The notes under the pieces are model-generated. The model was not told where the DNA came from, did not search any database, and worked only from the letters and a program-made list of their open reading frames with translations. Shown here in pieces: positions 25,646-33,291 of a stretch of 64,000 nt of DNA (its first letter is position 1; every line of letters begins with the position of its first letter). This DNA is from Burkholderia sp. Bp9142 (lineage in GTDB: Bacteria > Pseudomonadota > Gammaproteobacteria > Burkholderiales > Burkholderiaceae), in the NCBI RefSeq assembly GCF_003853415.1, contig NZ_QTPP01000014.1, positions 1 to 64,000 of the forward strand, written 5' to 3'. Both the position numbers and the translations under genes were made by a program.

Positions 25646-26622
25646 CGCGTCCCCCACAGCACGTCGCGGACTTCAACCGGCCATGCGTCGAGGTCGAAGC
25701 CGTGATGACGGAACAGCGCGAGCGTCAGCCGCTCGAGACCGAAGCCGACGCAACCCGTGTGCGCGACGTCGCCCGTTGCGGTGCGGATGTCCCACAGCAG
25801 CCCGAAGTGATCCATGTGATAGTTGAAGCTCAGGCATGCGGTCTGGCGGTCGTCGTGCTCGATCGGGATCAGCAGCTCGAACTTCAGGTTCTGCTCGCGC
25901 TGGCTGTTCGCGACGATCTTGCCGCCGCGCCCGAAGAACGGATCGTTGGCGAGATCGATCGCGTTCGGCAGGCGCAGCGCCTCGATCATCCGCGTGCCGC
26001 GCTCCATCCACGTCGCGCGGAACGCGACGATCTGCTCGGGCGTGCCGATCCGGATGTACTCGCGCATCCGGAACAGCTGCATGCGGGTCGGGTCGAGCGA
26101 CGGCTCGTGGCGGAAGCAGTACGAGAACACGTCGACGATGCGGCCGTCGTCGGGCAGCGCACCCGCGCGCGCGACGACCGGATAGACCGGGTAGCAGGCG
26201 GCCGGCGTCATGACGACGTAGGTCGGCTTCTGGTCTTCGGTCCAGTCCTCGCCGCGATCGAGGCACTGCAACAGGCGCTGGTGCCGTCGTTCGTCGCCGC
26301 GGAACGCATGCACGCTGCCCGCGAGTTGCGGGAAGCTCTTCATGTATTCGCTGCGCTCGAATTCGGTGCGGCTCATCGCCGGCGGAAAGCGCAGCACTTC
26401 GGCCTGCTGGTCGGCGCCGAGACGCGTGACGAAGGCGTCGAGCGCTTCGACGACGCGCTCGAACCGCTCGCTGCGGCCGAACAGGCCCTGGATGCCGGTC
26501 GACACGAGCAGGCCCGCATCGATCAACTCGTCGCGCAGCGGATTGACGCCTGCGCGATCGAGCGGCGCGTCGGACGGAGTGGCAGCGGAAGCGGCGGAGG
26601 GCACGGAGAGGCGGTCGTTCAC
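25642..26622 (-). CDS. Amino acid:[carrier protein] ligase, aminoacyl-tRNA-synthetase-like
   Basis: A 326-residue class II synthetase catalytic core without any tRNA-binding domain, matching the atypical-SerRS homologues that load amino acids onto carrier proteins (known from Bradyrhizobium and Agrobacterium). The three zinc ligands of the family are present: Cys143 in PAACYPVYP, Glu188 in QLFRMREYI, and Cys291 in HTGCVGFGLER. Motif 2 (CFRHEPSLDPTRMQLFR) and motif 3 (GFGLERLTLALF) are complete. It should activate a small amino acid, glycine or alanine in studied homologues, with ATP and attach it to the phosphopantetheine of the 27812 carrier. The GTG start overlaps the flavoprotein stop and follows GGAG. 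The first 25 residues are a disordered Ser/Ala/Pro tail. Confidence 0.85.
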   Translation of the reverse strand: MNDRLSVPSAASAATPSDAPLDRAGVNPLRDELIDAGLLVSTGIQGLFGRSERFERVVEALDAFVTRLGADQQAEVLRFPPAMSRTEFERSEYMKSFPQLAGSVHAFRGDERRHQRLLQCLDRGEDWTEDQKPTYVVMTPAACYPVYPVVARAGALPDDGRIVDVFSYCFRHEPSLDPTRMQLFRMREYIRIGTPEQIVAFRATWMERGTRMIEALRLPNAIDLANDPFFGRGGKIVANSQREQNLKFELLIPIEHDDRQTACLSFNYHMDHFGLLWDIRTATGDVAHTGCVGFGLERLTLALFRHHGFDLDAWPVEVRDVLWGTR

Positions 26623-27815
26623 GAATGTTTCTCCAGCGTCGCGGGACGCAGTGCGAGCAGCAGGCTCGAGGTATTGGCGGCAATGCGGTCGTTGCTGATC
26701 ATCAGCGGCGCCGCGTGCAGGTCGCGAAGGTGGCGGCCGATGCTGAACGGCGTGCCGTGCTTGTAGCCGGCCATCCCGCAGATCATCATTGCCTGTTGCA
26801 CGACCTCGAGAGCCGTCGACGACACATAGGTCTTCAGCGTGTTGATCTCGGCGGCCCAGGCCATGCCGCCCGACCACGAGCGGGTAGACGCGCTTGAATA
26901 GAGGCGCAGCACGTTGTCGACGCGCGCCTGCATCGCCTGCATCAGCGCAAGCGATTCGGCGATGCGCCGCGACGCGGGCGACGGAGCGCCGTCGGTCTGG
27001 CGCGCCTGCGCGCGGAAGAACTGGTGCGCGCGATGGAACGCGTCGCCGGCCACCCCGATCCATACCGCCGCCCACAGGATGTGCGAAACCGGCACCATCG
27101 TCTGCTCGGCGATCTGCGCGAAGGGCACGGGCAGGCACTGGACGGTCGCGCCCTGTGCGTCGAGCACGAATCCGTTGCTGCACGTGCCGCGCATGCCGAG
27201 CGTGTCCCATTCGCCGCGGCGCGTGAGCGTATAGCCGTCGCGCAGCAGCGTGACGAGCACCTGTTCGGACGCCGGCGCGTCGGCATCGCGCCGCGCGGTC
27301 GCGAGGATGCCGTCCGCGTAATCGCCGTACGAGATCGTCGGCGCGGATTTGTGCAGCCGGAATTCGCCGCCGCTGGTCTCGAGCGCGCACTGGCTCGCGC
27401 GCAGGTTGCCGCCGACGCCGTCCTCCGACGTCGCCGACGCGAGCAGCCACTGATGGCGCACGAGCTGCTGGAGGAACAGCTTGTGCCAGCCCTGGTCGGC
27501 CGCGTGGTTGGCGATGCAGGCGACCTGGATCTGGTGCATCGCGAACACCATCGCCGACGATGCGCAGGCCTGGCCGAGGATCGAGCATGCCGATGCGATG
27601 TCGGCCAACGACGCGCCCGCACCGCCGAGCTGGGTGGGGACCATCGCGCTCAACAGGCGGCGTGCGCGCATGGCCTCGATCGCCTCGACGGGGCAGCGCG
27701 CGTCACGATCGACGGCGTCCGCGTGCTGGGCGGCGATTTGCGCGACCGCATGCGCGGCCTCGTCGAGCCGGCGTGCTTCGTCGTCGGCCGCGAGTTCCGG
27801 AAGCAGCGCGCTCAT
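26619..27815 (-). CDS. Acyl-CoA-dehydrogenase-fold flavoprotein
   Basis: A 398-residue FAD protein of the acyl-CoA dehydrogenase superfamily: an N-terminal helical domain (RRLLSAMVPTQLGGAG), a middle beta domain (RRGEWDTLGMRGTCSNGFVL), and a C-terminal helical domain (VVQQAMMICGMAGYKHGTPF). Where medium-chain dehydrogenases carry the catalytic Glu (YEGT), this protein reads Met372-Ile-Ser-Asn-Asp376, so that base is missing. Group members lacking it include flavin oxidases and hydroxylases. In this operon it may oxidise an aminoacyl thioester on the carrier protein, or act downstream of loading. The start overlaps the carrier stop (ATGA). The substrate is inferred only from context. Confidence 0.75.
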   Translation of the reverse strand: MSALLPELAADDEARRLDEAAHAVAQIAAQHADAVDRDARCPVEAIEAMRARRLLSAMVPTQLGGAGASLADIASACSILGQACASSAMVFAMHQIQVACIANHAADQGWHKLFLQQLVRHQWLLASATSEDGVGGNLRASQCALETSGGEFRLHKSAPTISYGDYADGILATARRDADAPASEQVLVTLLRDGYTLTRRGEWDTLGMRGTCSNGFVLDAQGATVQCLPVPFAQIAEQTMVPVSHILWAAVWIGVAGDAFHRAHQFFRAQARQTDGAPSPASRRIAESLALMQAMQARVDNVLRLYSSASTRSWSGGMAWAAEINTLKTYVSSTALEVVQQAMMICGMAGYKHGTPFSIGRHLRDLHAAPLMISNDRIAANTSSLLLALRPATLEKHS

Positions 27816-28063
27816 GCCGAATGCTCGGAGCGTTGCAGGGTCGCGATCGTGTCCGCGAGTGCGTCGATGCTGCGGAACAGATTGCGGTTGAGCATCTCGT
27901 CGGGAATCTCGATGTTGAACTGCTTCTCGATCGCGAGCATCAACTGGATCGTGTCGAGCGAGGAGAGGCCCGCTTCGTAGAGGTCGTCCCCGTCACCGAT
28001 CGAATCGATCGCGGCTTCGAGGTGGGCGACGTGCTTGAGGATGGTTCTGATGTCGTTTTTCAC
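27812..28063 (-). CDS. Acyl/aminoacyl carrier protein
   Basis: An 83-residue carrier protein. The phosphopantetheine attachment site is in DLYEAGLSSLDTIQLM, with Ser35 the likely acceptor and Leu-Asp after it as in ACPs. The four-helix pattern fits (IRTILKHVAHLEAAID, then IQLMLAIEKQF, then LNRNLFRSIDALADTI). It is the first gene of the operon and the expected acceptor for the ligase at 25642. The GTG start at 28063 follows GGAGCAGC; the longer upstream reading is not ACP-like. The stop overlaps the flavoprotein start. A phosphopantetheinyl transferase is not encoded in the window and must come from elsewhere. Confidence 0.88.
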   Translation of the reverse strand: MKNDIRTILKHVAHLEAAIDSIGDGDDLYEAGLSSLDTIQLMLAIEKQFNIEIPDEMLNRNLFRSIDALADTIATLQRSEHSA

Positions 28064-28145
28064 GTGCTGCTCCGGCGTGCGTGTGGTGTCGTCCGCACGG
28101 GCGGACGCGCGCAGCGCGCTGGCATCCCCCCGGCAGTCCGGCATC

Positions 28146-28193
28146 AGTAGACCATTCGCACGCACGGCGTTCTGTTCGCCACCCTACAATCGG
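28146..28193 (-). promoter_or_regulatory. Shared promoter element, diverged copy C (carrier-protein operon)
   Basis: GTTCGCCACCCTACAATCGG (28174-28193) matches copies A and B at 14 of 20 positions, including GTTCGC at the start and CCTAC in the middle. A minus-strand TCTACT (28151-28146) lies 22 bases downstream (21 in A and B). It points to the GTG at 28063 with a leader of about 75 bases. The -10 is poorer than in A and B. Confidence 0.35.
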
Positions 28194-28233
28194 CTGACTC
28201 GGATCGCACGCGTCAGCCGACATGCCGTTCGCA

Positions 28234-29016
28234 TCACGCGCGCGCCGCGGCCGCCACGCCCGAGTCGGCCGACAGGATGCGCCTTATCTCGTCGCGCACG
28301 ATCGCGCGGCAGCCGCACGACAGTTTCTCGAGGCCGGCCAGATCGGCGAGCACGATCGAACTCCGGTACTGGCGGATCAGGCCGAGCTTCTGGATCTCCC
28401 CGGCTGCGTCCGTGACCGTCTCGCGCCGCACGCCGAGCATCTGCGCGAGCATGCTGTGGGTGACCTGGATCTCGATGCTGCGCGTCCGGTCGTACGCGAG
28501 CAGGAACCATCTGCATAACTGATGTTTGAGTACATGATGGCGGCTGCAGAACGTGATCTGCGATACCTGGGCCATCAGCAGCCGCACGCAGACGAACACG
28601 AGATGGCGGATCACCGGCGACGCGTCGAACGCGGCGGCGAAGATTCGCCGGTCGAGCCGGTAGACGAAGCCGTCGCGGCATGCGACGGCGCGGCACGGCA
28701 TCCGGCCGCTGCCGCCGATCACGTCGTCGCACACGACGCTCTCGCTGCCGATTTCGGCAACTTCGAGCGTCATGCCGCCGGACGACACGTATTGCAGCGA
28801 AATCGCCGTCGTGACGGGCAGATAGACCGCGGCGAGCATTTCACCGGGCTCGCACAACACCTGGCCCGATTTCAGGTGAACGAGTTGAAGGTTGGCAATC
28901 AGCGTGGCGCGTTCGTCGCGGTCGAGGGCCGCGAGAAACCGGTTGGCGTCGAAGCTGTGGGAAAGCTCGATCATGCCGTTCGCGTGGGCGACGGCGTCAT
29001 TGGCCTGGTGAGTCAC
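28234..29016 (-). CDS. Crp/Fnr-family regulator, BerA paralogue
   Basis: A 260-residue regulator with an N-terminal cyclic-nucleotide-binding-like domain (QVLCEPGEMLAAVYLPVTT) and a C-terminal winged helix with QVTHSMLAQMLGVRRETVTD as recognition helix. It is similar along its length to berA at 29935 and exactly as long, with the same RRE-V-T motif, so they are probably ancient duplicates. Fnr iron-sulphur cysteines are not arranged as in Fnr. The GTG at 29016 follows GAGGAT at 7 bases; the later ATG at 28974 lacks an RBS. It may control the carrier operon just downstream. The ligand is unknown. Confidence 0.8.
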   Translation of the reverse strand: MTHQANDAVAHANGMIELSHSFDANRFLAALDRDERATLIANLQLVHLKSGQVLCEPGEMLAAVYLPVTTAISLQYVSSGGMTLEVAEIGSESVVCDDVIGGSGRMPCRAVACRDGFVYRLDRRIFAAAFDASPVIRHLVFVCVRLLMAQVSQITFCSRHHVLKHQLCRWFLLAYDRTRSIEIQVTHSMLAQMLGVRRETVTDAAGEIQKLGLIRQYRSSIVLADLAGLEKLSCGCRAIVRDEIRRILSADSGVAAAARA

Positions 29017-29742
29017 GGCGCATCCTCGTAGGGGGGCGATCGCACATCGCGCGGCGGCATCCACGGGGATTTGGCACGCGCGTGCGGACTTGTGTTCGTC
29101 GGAATTCGAATTCCGATGGCGGGAAAAGGCTAGCACGCAACTGAATTCGATAAATTGCGTATTACGTAATTTCACAAAGTTTGACGATTCAGCGTAAATT
29201 CAATCGTTATATGGATTTGAAGTTTCTGTTTTCGTGAGCTAATCGCCTTGAGATGGATTGATGGATGGGGCGTGAATTGGTGTCGATCGTGAATTAATCC
29301 GGTGAGCGGCGCGAATCGTACAATGAAAAATCATGGATGCATTGAACATTATTTGACAATCGATGATTGTGTTTAATTTTTCCTCAATGAAATCATGGTC
29401 TTATCGGAAATTTGTGTGATGTATTACAAATCCGTTAATTGATGGGTCGATTCAAGATTGAGACAGTTTCAAACGGCCAGTAGGGGCGCGGCGCTCTGCC
29501 CGGGCGTCGCGATGAGACATCGCGGAAACAATTGAAAACACGCCGTAAGTATTTGAACGATAAGCTCCCGCGCGCCGCTGCCGGCGCCACTGCGTGCACC
29601 GTGGTCATTGATCAGTCGAATCGCGTGTTGTGTCCGCGACGGCGGTGGGTGTCCGGAAATGAGACGCTTTTTGCGACTTGTTGCCGGCTATTCGGGCGTT
29701 CTAAATCGCGAGTCATTTATATATTAAGGATGGAGCGGGTAT
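29017..29742. other. AT-rich intergenic region between two Crp/Fnr genes
   Basis: About 725 bases without a gene, strikingly AT-rich for the window between 29120 and 29460. It holds a perfect 18-bp palindrome TCGGAATTCGAATTCCGA (29099-29116), 83 bases upstream of the GTG at 29016. A near-palindrome around ATTACGTAAT (29161-29170) lies nearby. This is a likely binding zone for the activators of both divergent genes and easy to melt. Confidence 0.6.
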
Positions 29743-29758
29743 TGGCACGTAAATCGCT
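29743..29758 (+). promoter_or_regulatory. Sigma54 promoter of berA
   Basis: TGGCACGTAAATCGCT matches the -24/-12 consensus TGGCACG-N4-TTGCT with one mismatch. GG (29744-29745) and GC (29756-29757) are exactly 10 bases apart. The expected start is near 29769, 166 bases before the berA ATG. This agrees with RpoN/BerB control. Confidence 0.75.
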
Positions 29759-29934
29759 TATTCGGACGGGCGTGTCGAGACGGGACTGCCGATTCGATCC
29801 GGCGGCGCGAAGCCGCAGGTCGATTGGATCGAGGGTTGTGGGCCGCAACCCGTGCCGCCGTCCGGGCGCGCATCGCGATAACGAGTTCCGCTGGCGCGGC
29901 TGCATGCGGCGCGGACGATAAAAGGGATACAGAC

Positions 29935-30717
29935 ATGCTTCATCTTCACTCGAGCTTCTCGGCGAATGCCATTCTTGATGCCCTCCCGGAGGACAGCATC
30001 CGTGCCATTGCACCGCACCTCGAGCTGGTCAGGATCAAGGCCGGCATGCTCGACCGGGTCGGGGAACCGATGCGTCACCTGCATTTCCCGACGACCGCCA
30101 TGATGTCGGTGCAGCACCTGATGGAGGACGGGGCGATGGTCGAGATCGCGGTGGTCGGCCGCGAAGGCGTGGTCGGCCTGGCGACGCTCGTCGGCGGCAC
30201 CGCGGTGTCGAACCGCGTCGAAGTCCGCATCGGCGGGATGGCCTATCGCGTGCCGACCTGCGTGATGCGCTCGGAATTCGAACGTTCGCCGGCGACGTAT
30301 CGCCTGCTGCTGAACTACTGTCAGGCGACGATGGCGCAGATTTCGCGCAGCGCGCTGTGCAACCGGCATCATTCGGTCAGCGAGCAATTGAGCCGCTGGC
30401 TGCTGCTCGCGCACGACCGGATCGACGGCGATGAACTGGCCGTCACGCAGCAGACGATCGCGAACATGCTCGGCGTGCGTCGCGAAGGCGTGACGGAGGC
30501 GGCCGGCAATCTGCAGGAGGCCGGGTTGATCCGGCAGCGTCGTGGCCGCATCACCGTGCTCGACCGCGATGGCCTGGAGCGTCAGGCATGCGAGTGCTAC
30601 GAGCTGATTCGCGCGGACTATCGCCGGCTGCTCGGCTCGCGAGCCGGCGCGCGATCGCTGCCGGTGCGGCCGCGCATGCAGGACATGCACGGCGGATTCC
30701 CCGTGCACGGTGCGTGA
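29935..30717 (+). CDS. berA: Crp/Fnr-family c-di-GMP effector BerA
   Basis: A 260-residue regulator with a cNMP-binding-like beta-barrel (GMLDRVGEPMRHLHFPTTAMM, EIAVVGREGVVGLATLVGG), a dimerisation helix, and a winged-helix DNA-binding domain (VTQQTIANMLGVRREGVTEA). From memory, the B. cenocepacia orthologue (Bcam1349) binds c-di-GMP and activates the EPS cluster. Identity here rests on domain type, gene order and the sigma54 promoter upstream. The ATG at 29935 follows AAAGGGA at 7 bases; the longer reading from 29824 is Ala/Arg-rich noise. The sugar transferase gene starts 23 bases after it, so they form one transcript. Confidence 0.8.
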   Translation: MLHLHSSFSANAILDALPEDSIRAIAPHLELVRIKAGMLDRVGEPMRHLHFPTTAMMSVQHLMEDGAMVEIAVVGREGVVGLATLVGGTAVSNRVEVRIGGMAYRVPTCVMRSEFERSPATYRLLLNYCQATMAQISRSALCNRHHSVSEQLSRWLLLAHDRIDGDELAVTQQTIANMLGVRREGVTEAAGNLQEAGLIRQRRGRITVLDRDGLERQACECYELIRADYRRLLGSRAGARSLPVRPRMQDMHGGFPVHGA

Positions 30718-30740
30718 CGATGCATGCGAGGGCGGGTGGA

Positions 30741-32135
30741 ATGAATGCGATGCGGCGTGCCGCGATCGCCACGGCCGATGTTGCGCTCGTGCTGGCGGGG
30801 ACCCTCGCCGCACAAGCTGCGATGGGGCTTGCGTGGCGTGATCTGTCGGATGCGCAGCGCGGCGCGATTGCATTGCTGTGCGTGCTGACCGTCGCGCTGT
30901 TGCCGCGCACCGTGCGCGTGCCGCGCGTCGCGGCGTCACCGCATGGCAGCGGCGCCGTGCTGACGCGCACGGTGCTTGCCGTCGTGTGCGCGGGCACGCT
31001 GACGCTGGTCGGCACGATGTGGGTCATGAACCGCGGCGGCACCGTCACGACGCGCTGGATCGCGCGGACGGTGCTGTCCGGTGACACGGCGCTGCTGCTC
31101 GGCAGGCTGGCGCTATGCACGCTGGCGATGAAGCGCGGCGATCCGCACGCGCGGCAGCGGCGGGTCGCGGTCGTCGGCGCGACCGCTTATGGACGCGTGG
31201 CGATCGAGCGAATGCAGCTCGAGCCGGCCGGACCGTTCGCGGCGGCCTGCGTGTTCGACGACGATGCGCCGGCCGCGGCGGACGGGATCGGCGGCGTGCC
31301 GGTGATCGACGAATGGGGCGCGCTGCGGCGCATGATCCGCGCCGGCGAGATCGACGAAGTGTGGCTCACGCTGCCGATGTCGCACGAGTCGCGCATCCAG
31401 CGCATCGTGCGCGAACTGCGCGACGAGTTCGTCGAGCTGCGGCTGTTGCCGGACGTGCGGCAGATGGCAGTCGTCGAGCGTTCCGCGACCGATGTGCTCG
31501 GCATGCCGGCCATCAACCTCGCGACCACGCCGCGCTCCGCGCCGGAATGGTGGGCGAAGTTCGCGTTCGACCGGCTGTTCGCGGTCGCCGTACTGATCCC
31601 GTTGCTGCCGCTGCTCGCGGTGCTGGCGATCGCGGTGAAGGTGTCGTCGCCGGGGCCCGTATTGTTCAGGCAGCGCCGCAAGGGGGCCGACGGGCGCGAA
31701 TTCCATATCCTCAAGTTCCGGACGATGCGCGTGCATCGCGCACAGCCCGGTGTCGTGCGGCAGGCCTCGCGCAACGATGCGCGCATCACGCCGGTCGGCG
31801 CGTTCCTGCGGCGCACGTCGCTCGACGAGCTGCCGCAATTCTTCAACGTGCTGTTCGGCCAGATGTCGGTGGTCGGCCCGCGTCCGCACGCGATCGAACA
31901 CGACGACTTCTACCGGCAACTGATCGACTGCTACATGTATCGCTATCGCGTGCGGCCGGGGATCACCGGATGGGCGCAGGTGAACGGCTATCGCGGCGAG
32001 ACGCGCAAGGTCGAGGCGATGGCCGCACGCGTGAAGTTCGACCTGTTCTACATGCAGAACTGGAGCTTCTGGTTCGACATGCAGATCATCATGATGACGG
32101 TCGTGCGCGGCTTCGTCGGACGCAATGCGTTTTAA
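30741..32135 (+). CDS. Undecaprenyl-phosphate sugar phosphotransferase, WcaJ/WbaP type
   Basis: A 464-residue polyprenyl-phosphate hexose-1-phosphate transferase. Four N-terminal membrane segments (ADVALVLAGTLAAQAAMG, AIALLCVLTVALLP, VLAVVCAGTLTLVGTMWVM) precede a Rossmann-like soluble domain (VAVVGATAYGRVAIERM). After a fifth segment (FAVAVLIPLLPLLAVLAIAV) comes the catalytic bac_transf domain with SPGPVLFRQRRKG, ILKFRTM, TSLDELPQFFNVL, VGPRPHA and RPGITGWAQVNGYRG. It puts the first sugar phosphate, usually glucose, on undecaprenyl phosphate and so starts the repeat unit. It lies behind berA. The start at 30741 has GAGGG upstream; 30720 is possible. Confidence 0.9.
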   Translation: MNAMRRAAIATADVALVLAGTLAAQAAMGLAWRDLSDAQRGAIALLCVLTVALLPRTVRVPRVAASPHGSGAVLTRTVLAVVCAGTLTLVGTMWVMNRGGTVTTRWIARTVLSGDTALLLGRLALCTLAMKRGDPHARQRRVAVVGATAYGRVAIERMQLEPAGPFAAACVFDDDAPAAADGIGGVPVIDEWGALRRMIRAGEIDEVWLTLPMSHESRIQRIVRELRDEFVELRLLPDVRQMAVVERSATDVLGMPAINLATTPRSAPEWWAKFAFDRLFAVAVLIPLLPLLAVLAIAVKVSSPGPVLFRQRRKGADGREFHILKFRTMRVHRAQPGVVRQASRNDARITPVGAFLRRTSLDELPQFFNVLFGQMSVVGPRPHAIEHDDFYRQLIDCYMYRYRVRPGITGWAQVNGYRGETRKVEAMAARVKFDLFYMQNWSFWFDMQIIMMTVVRGFVGRNAF

Positions 32136-32217
32136 TGGAGAGGATTGCGAAGTATTCCGTGTAAGATTTCTCGCCCTCGATGCGACGTGCACTTCGACCG
32201 CGAACCACAAGCCGAAC

Positions 32218-32391
32218 TCAGCTGTCCGCCGGCGGCTGCCCGGCCGCCGGCAACGCAGCGGGCGAGACAGCAGGGTGGGTGTCGGGTGCGGCTTGCGCGC
32301 TCGACGGCTGGATGGCGTGCTGGATCGTCGGCACGACCATCGTCGGGAACAGGGCCGCAAGGGCCACCCAGATGACGACGCCGAACAACAT
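32218..32391 (-). CDS. Small single-span membrane protein
   Basis: A 57-residue protein: one membrane helix (MLFGVVIWVALAALFPTM), then a Ser/Ala/Pro-rich tail ending PAAGQPPADS. The ATG at 32391 follows GGGAGAAC at proper spacing; an upstream ATG at 32427 has no RBS. No family recognised. It is convergent with the sugar transferase gene, 82 bases away. Confidence 0.55.
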   Translation of the reverse strand: MLFGVVIWVALAALFPTMVVPTIQHAIQPSSAQAAPDTHPAVSPAALPAAGQPPADS

Positions 32392-32731
32392 GACGTTCTC
32401 CCGGAAAGCCGCGGGTTCGCCGCGCATGCTTTCAATCTATGACGCAACTTTTTTCAGGGGATTGATCGACCTCAAGGCCGCTGCGTCTGACGAATGCGGC
32501 CGCGCAGGTTTTCGCGTCGGTCCCCGGTTTTCGCGCGCACGGCGGGTGCTGAAGCCGGCCAACACATGCGTGTGCATTGAGGTTATGCTGCGTCGAATGC
32601 GTCCGGCGCTTCGTGCGGCCGGGCGCGTATCCGGGCGCGGCGAGCCAGGCATGCCGGCCCGCCGTGCACCGGCGCGACAACCGCGCGCCGCATGCCTCAT
32701 TGCGCGGAACCCGGAAAAAGGAGAGACGGCG
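32392..32731. other. Intergenic region upstream of the TraR/DksA gene
   Basis: 340 bases between divergent starts. A strong AAGGAGAG ribosome site lies at the right end. I found no convincing promoter pair, repeat or small gene. Confidence 0.5.
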
Positions 32732-33124
32732 ATGGCGCTCGACCAAGAGCAACGGCAGACGCTGCAGCGGCGGCTGACCGAGAGCGAGCAGGCGTTGCGG
32801 GCGGATATCCGGACGACCGAGGACCAGCGCGCTTCGGAGTCCTATGCCGAACTCGCCGGCGCGGCGCCTGACGAGGGCGACGAGGCGAATGCCGATCTGT
32901 TCGTCGACATGGATCATGCATTGATCGGGCTGAAGCTGGCCGAGTTGCGCGCGATCGGGCGCGCGCAGCAGCGCATGCGCGACGGCAGCTACGGCGAGTG
33001 CATCGATTGCGATGCGCCGGTCGGCTACGAGCGCCTGCTCGCGCGGCCGGCCGCCGAGCGCTGCACGCATTGCCAGTCGGTGTACGAGCGTCGCTACGCG
33101 ACGCCGCCGCGCGCATCGCTCTGA
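32732..33124 (+). CDS. TraR/DksA-type zinc-finger protein
   Basis: A 130-residue protein with an N-terminal coiled-coil (LDQEQRQTLQRRLTESEQAL) and a C-terminal four-cysteine zinc finger: Cys-Ile-Asp-Cys, 17 residues, then Cys-Thr-His-Cys. DksA/TraR proteins reach into the RNA polymerase secondary channel with two acidic residues at the coiled-coil tip. Here the corresponding turn has DEGDEANADLFVDMD, so acidic residues are present but not in the exact DxxDxA spacing. It may affect transcription or be a stress-related paralogue. The ATG at 32732 has a strong RBS. The next gene, polX, is 167 bases on. Confidence 0.8.
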   Translation: MALDQEQRQTLQRRLTESEQALRADIRTTEDQRASESYAELAGAAPDEGDEANADLFVDMDHALIGLKLAELRAIGRAQQRMRDGSYGECIDCDAPVGYERLLARPAAERCTHCQSVYERRYATPPRASL

Positions 33125-33291
33125 CGTCGGGGCCGGGGGCGCGCAACCCGCGGGGCCCGCGCAGCGCGACACGGACAATCGGCGCAGGATGACCAACGTG
33201 CGCCCGCCGCCGTCGACATGCGGCGCCGGGCGGGCAGACGCCTGCGCGCCAGCGCATGGCGCCATCCACGTGGAAGGGAGCCACGCCGATC

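Noticed and set aside
29020..29040. Possible inverted copy of the shared promoter block (minus strand GATCGCCCCCCTACGAGG)
   Set aside because: It lies over the RBS of the 28234 gene in the wrong orientation, and no -10 follows at the right distance.
29072..29087. TGGCACGCGCGTGCGG as a third sigma54 promoter
   Set aside because: GG and GC are nine, not ten, bases apart, and the downstream sequence leads only to the berA leader.
29824..29934. Longer berA start
   Set aside because: Ala/Arg-rich extension without RBS. The ATG at 29935 has AAAGGGA and matches the length of the paralogue.
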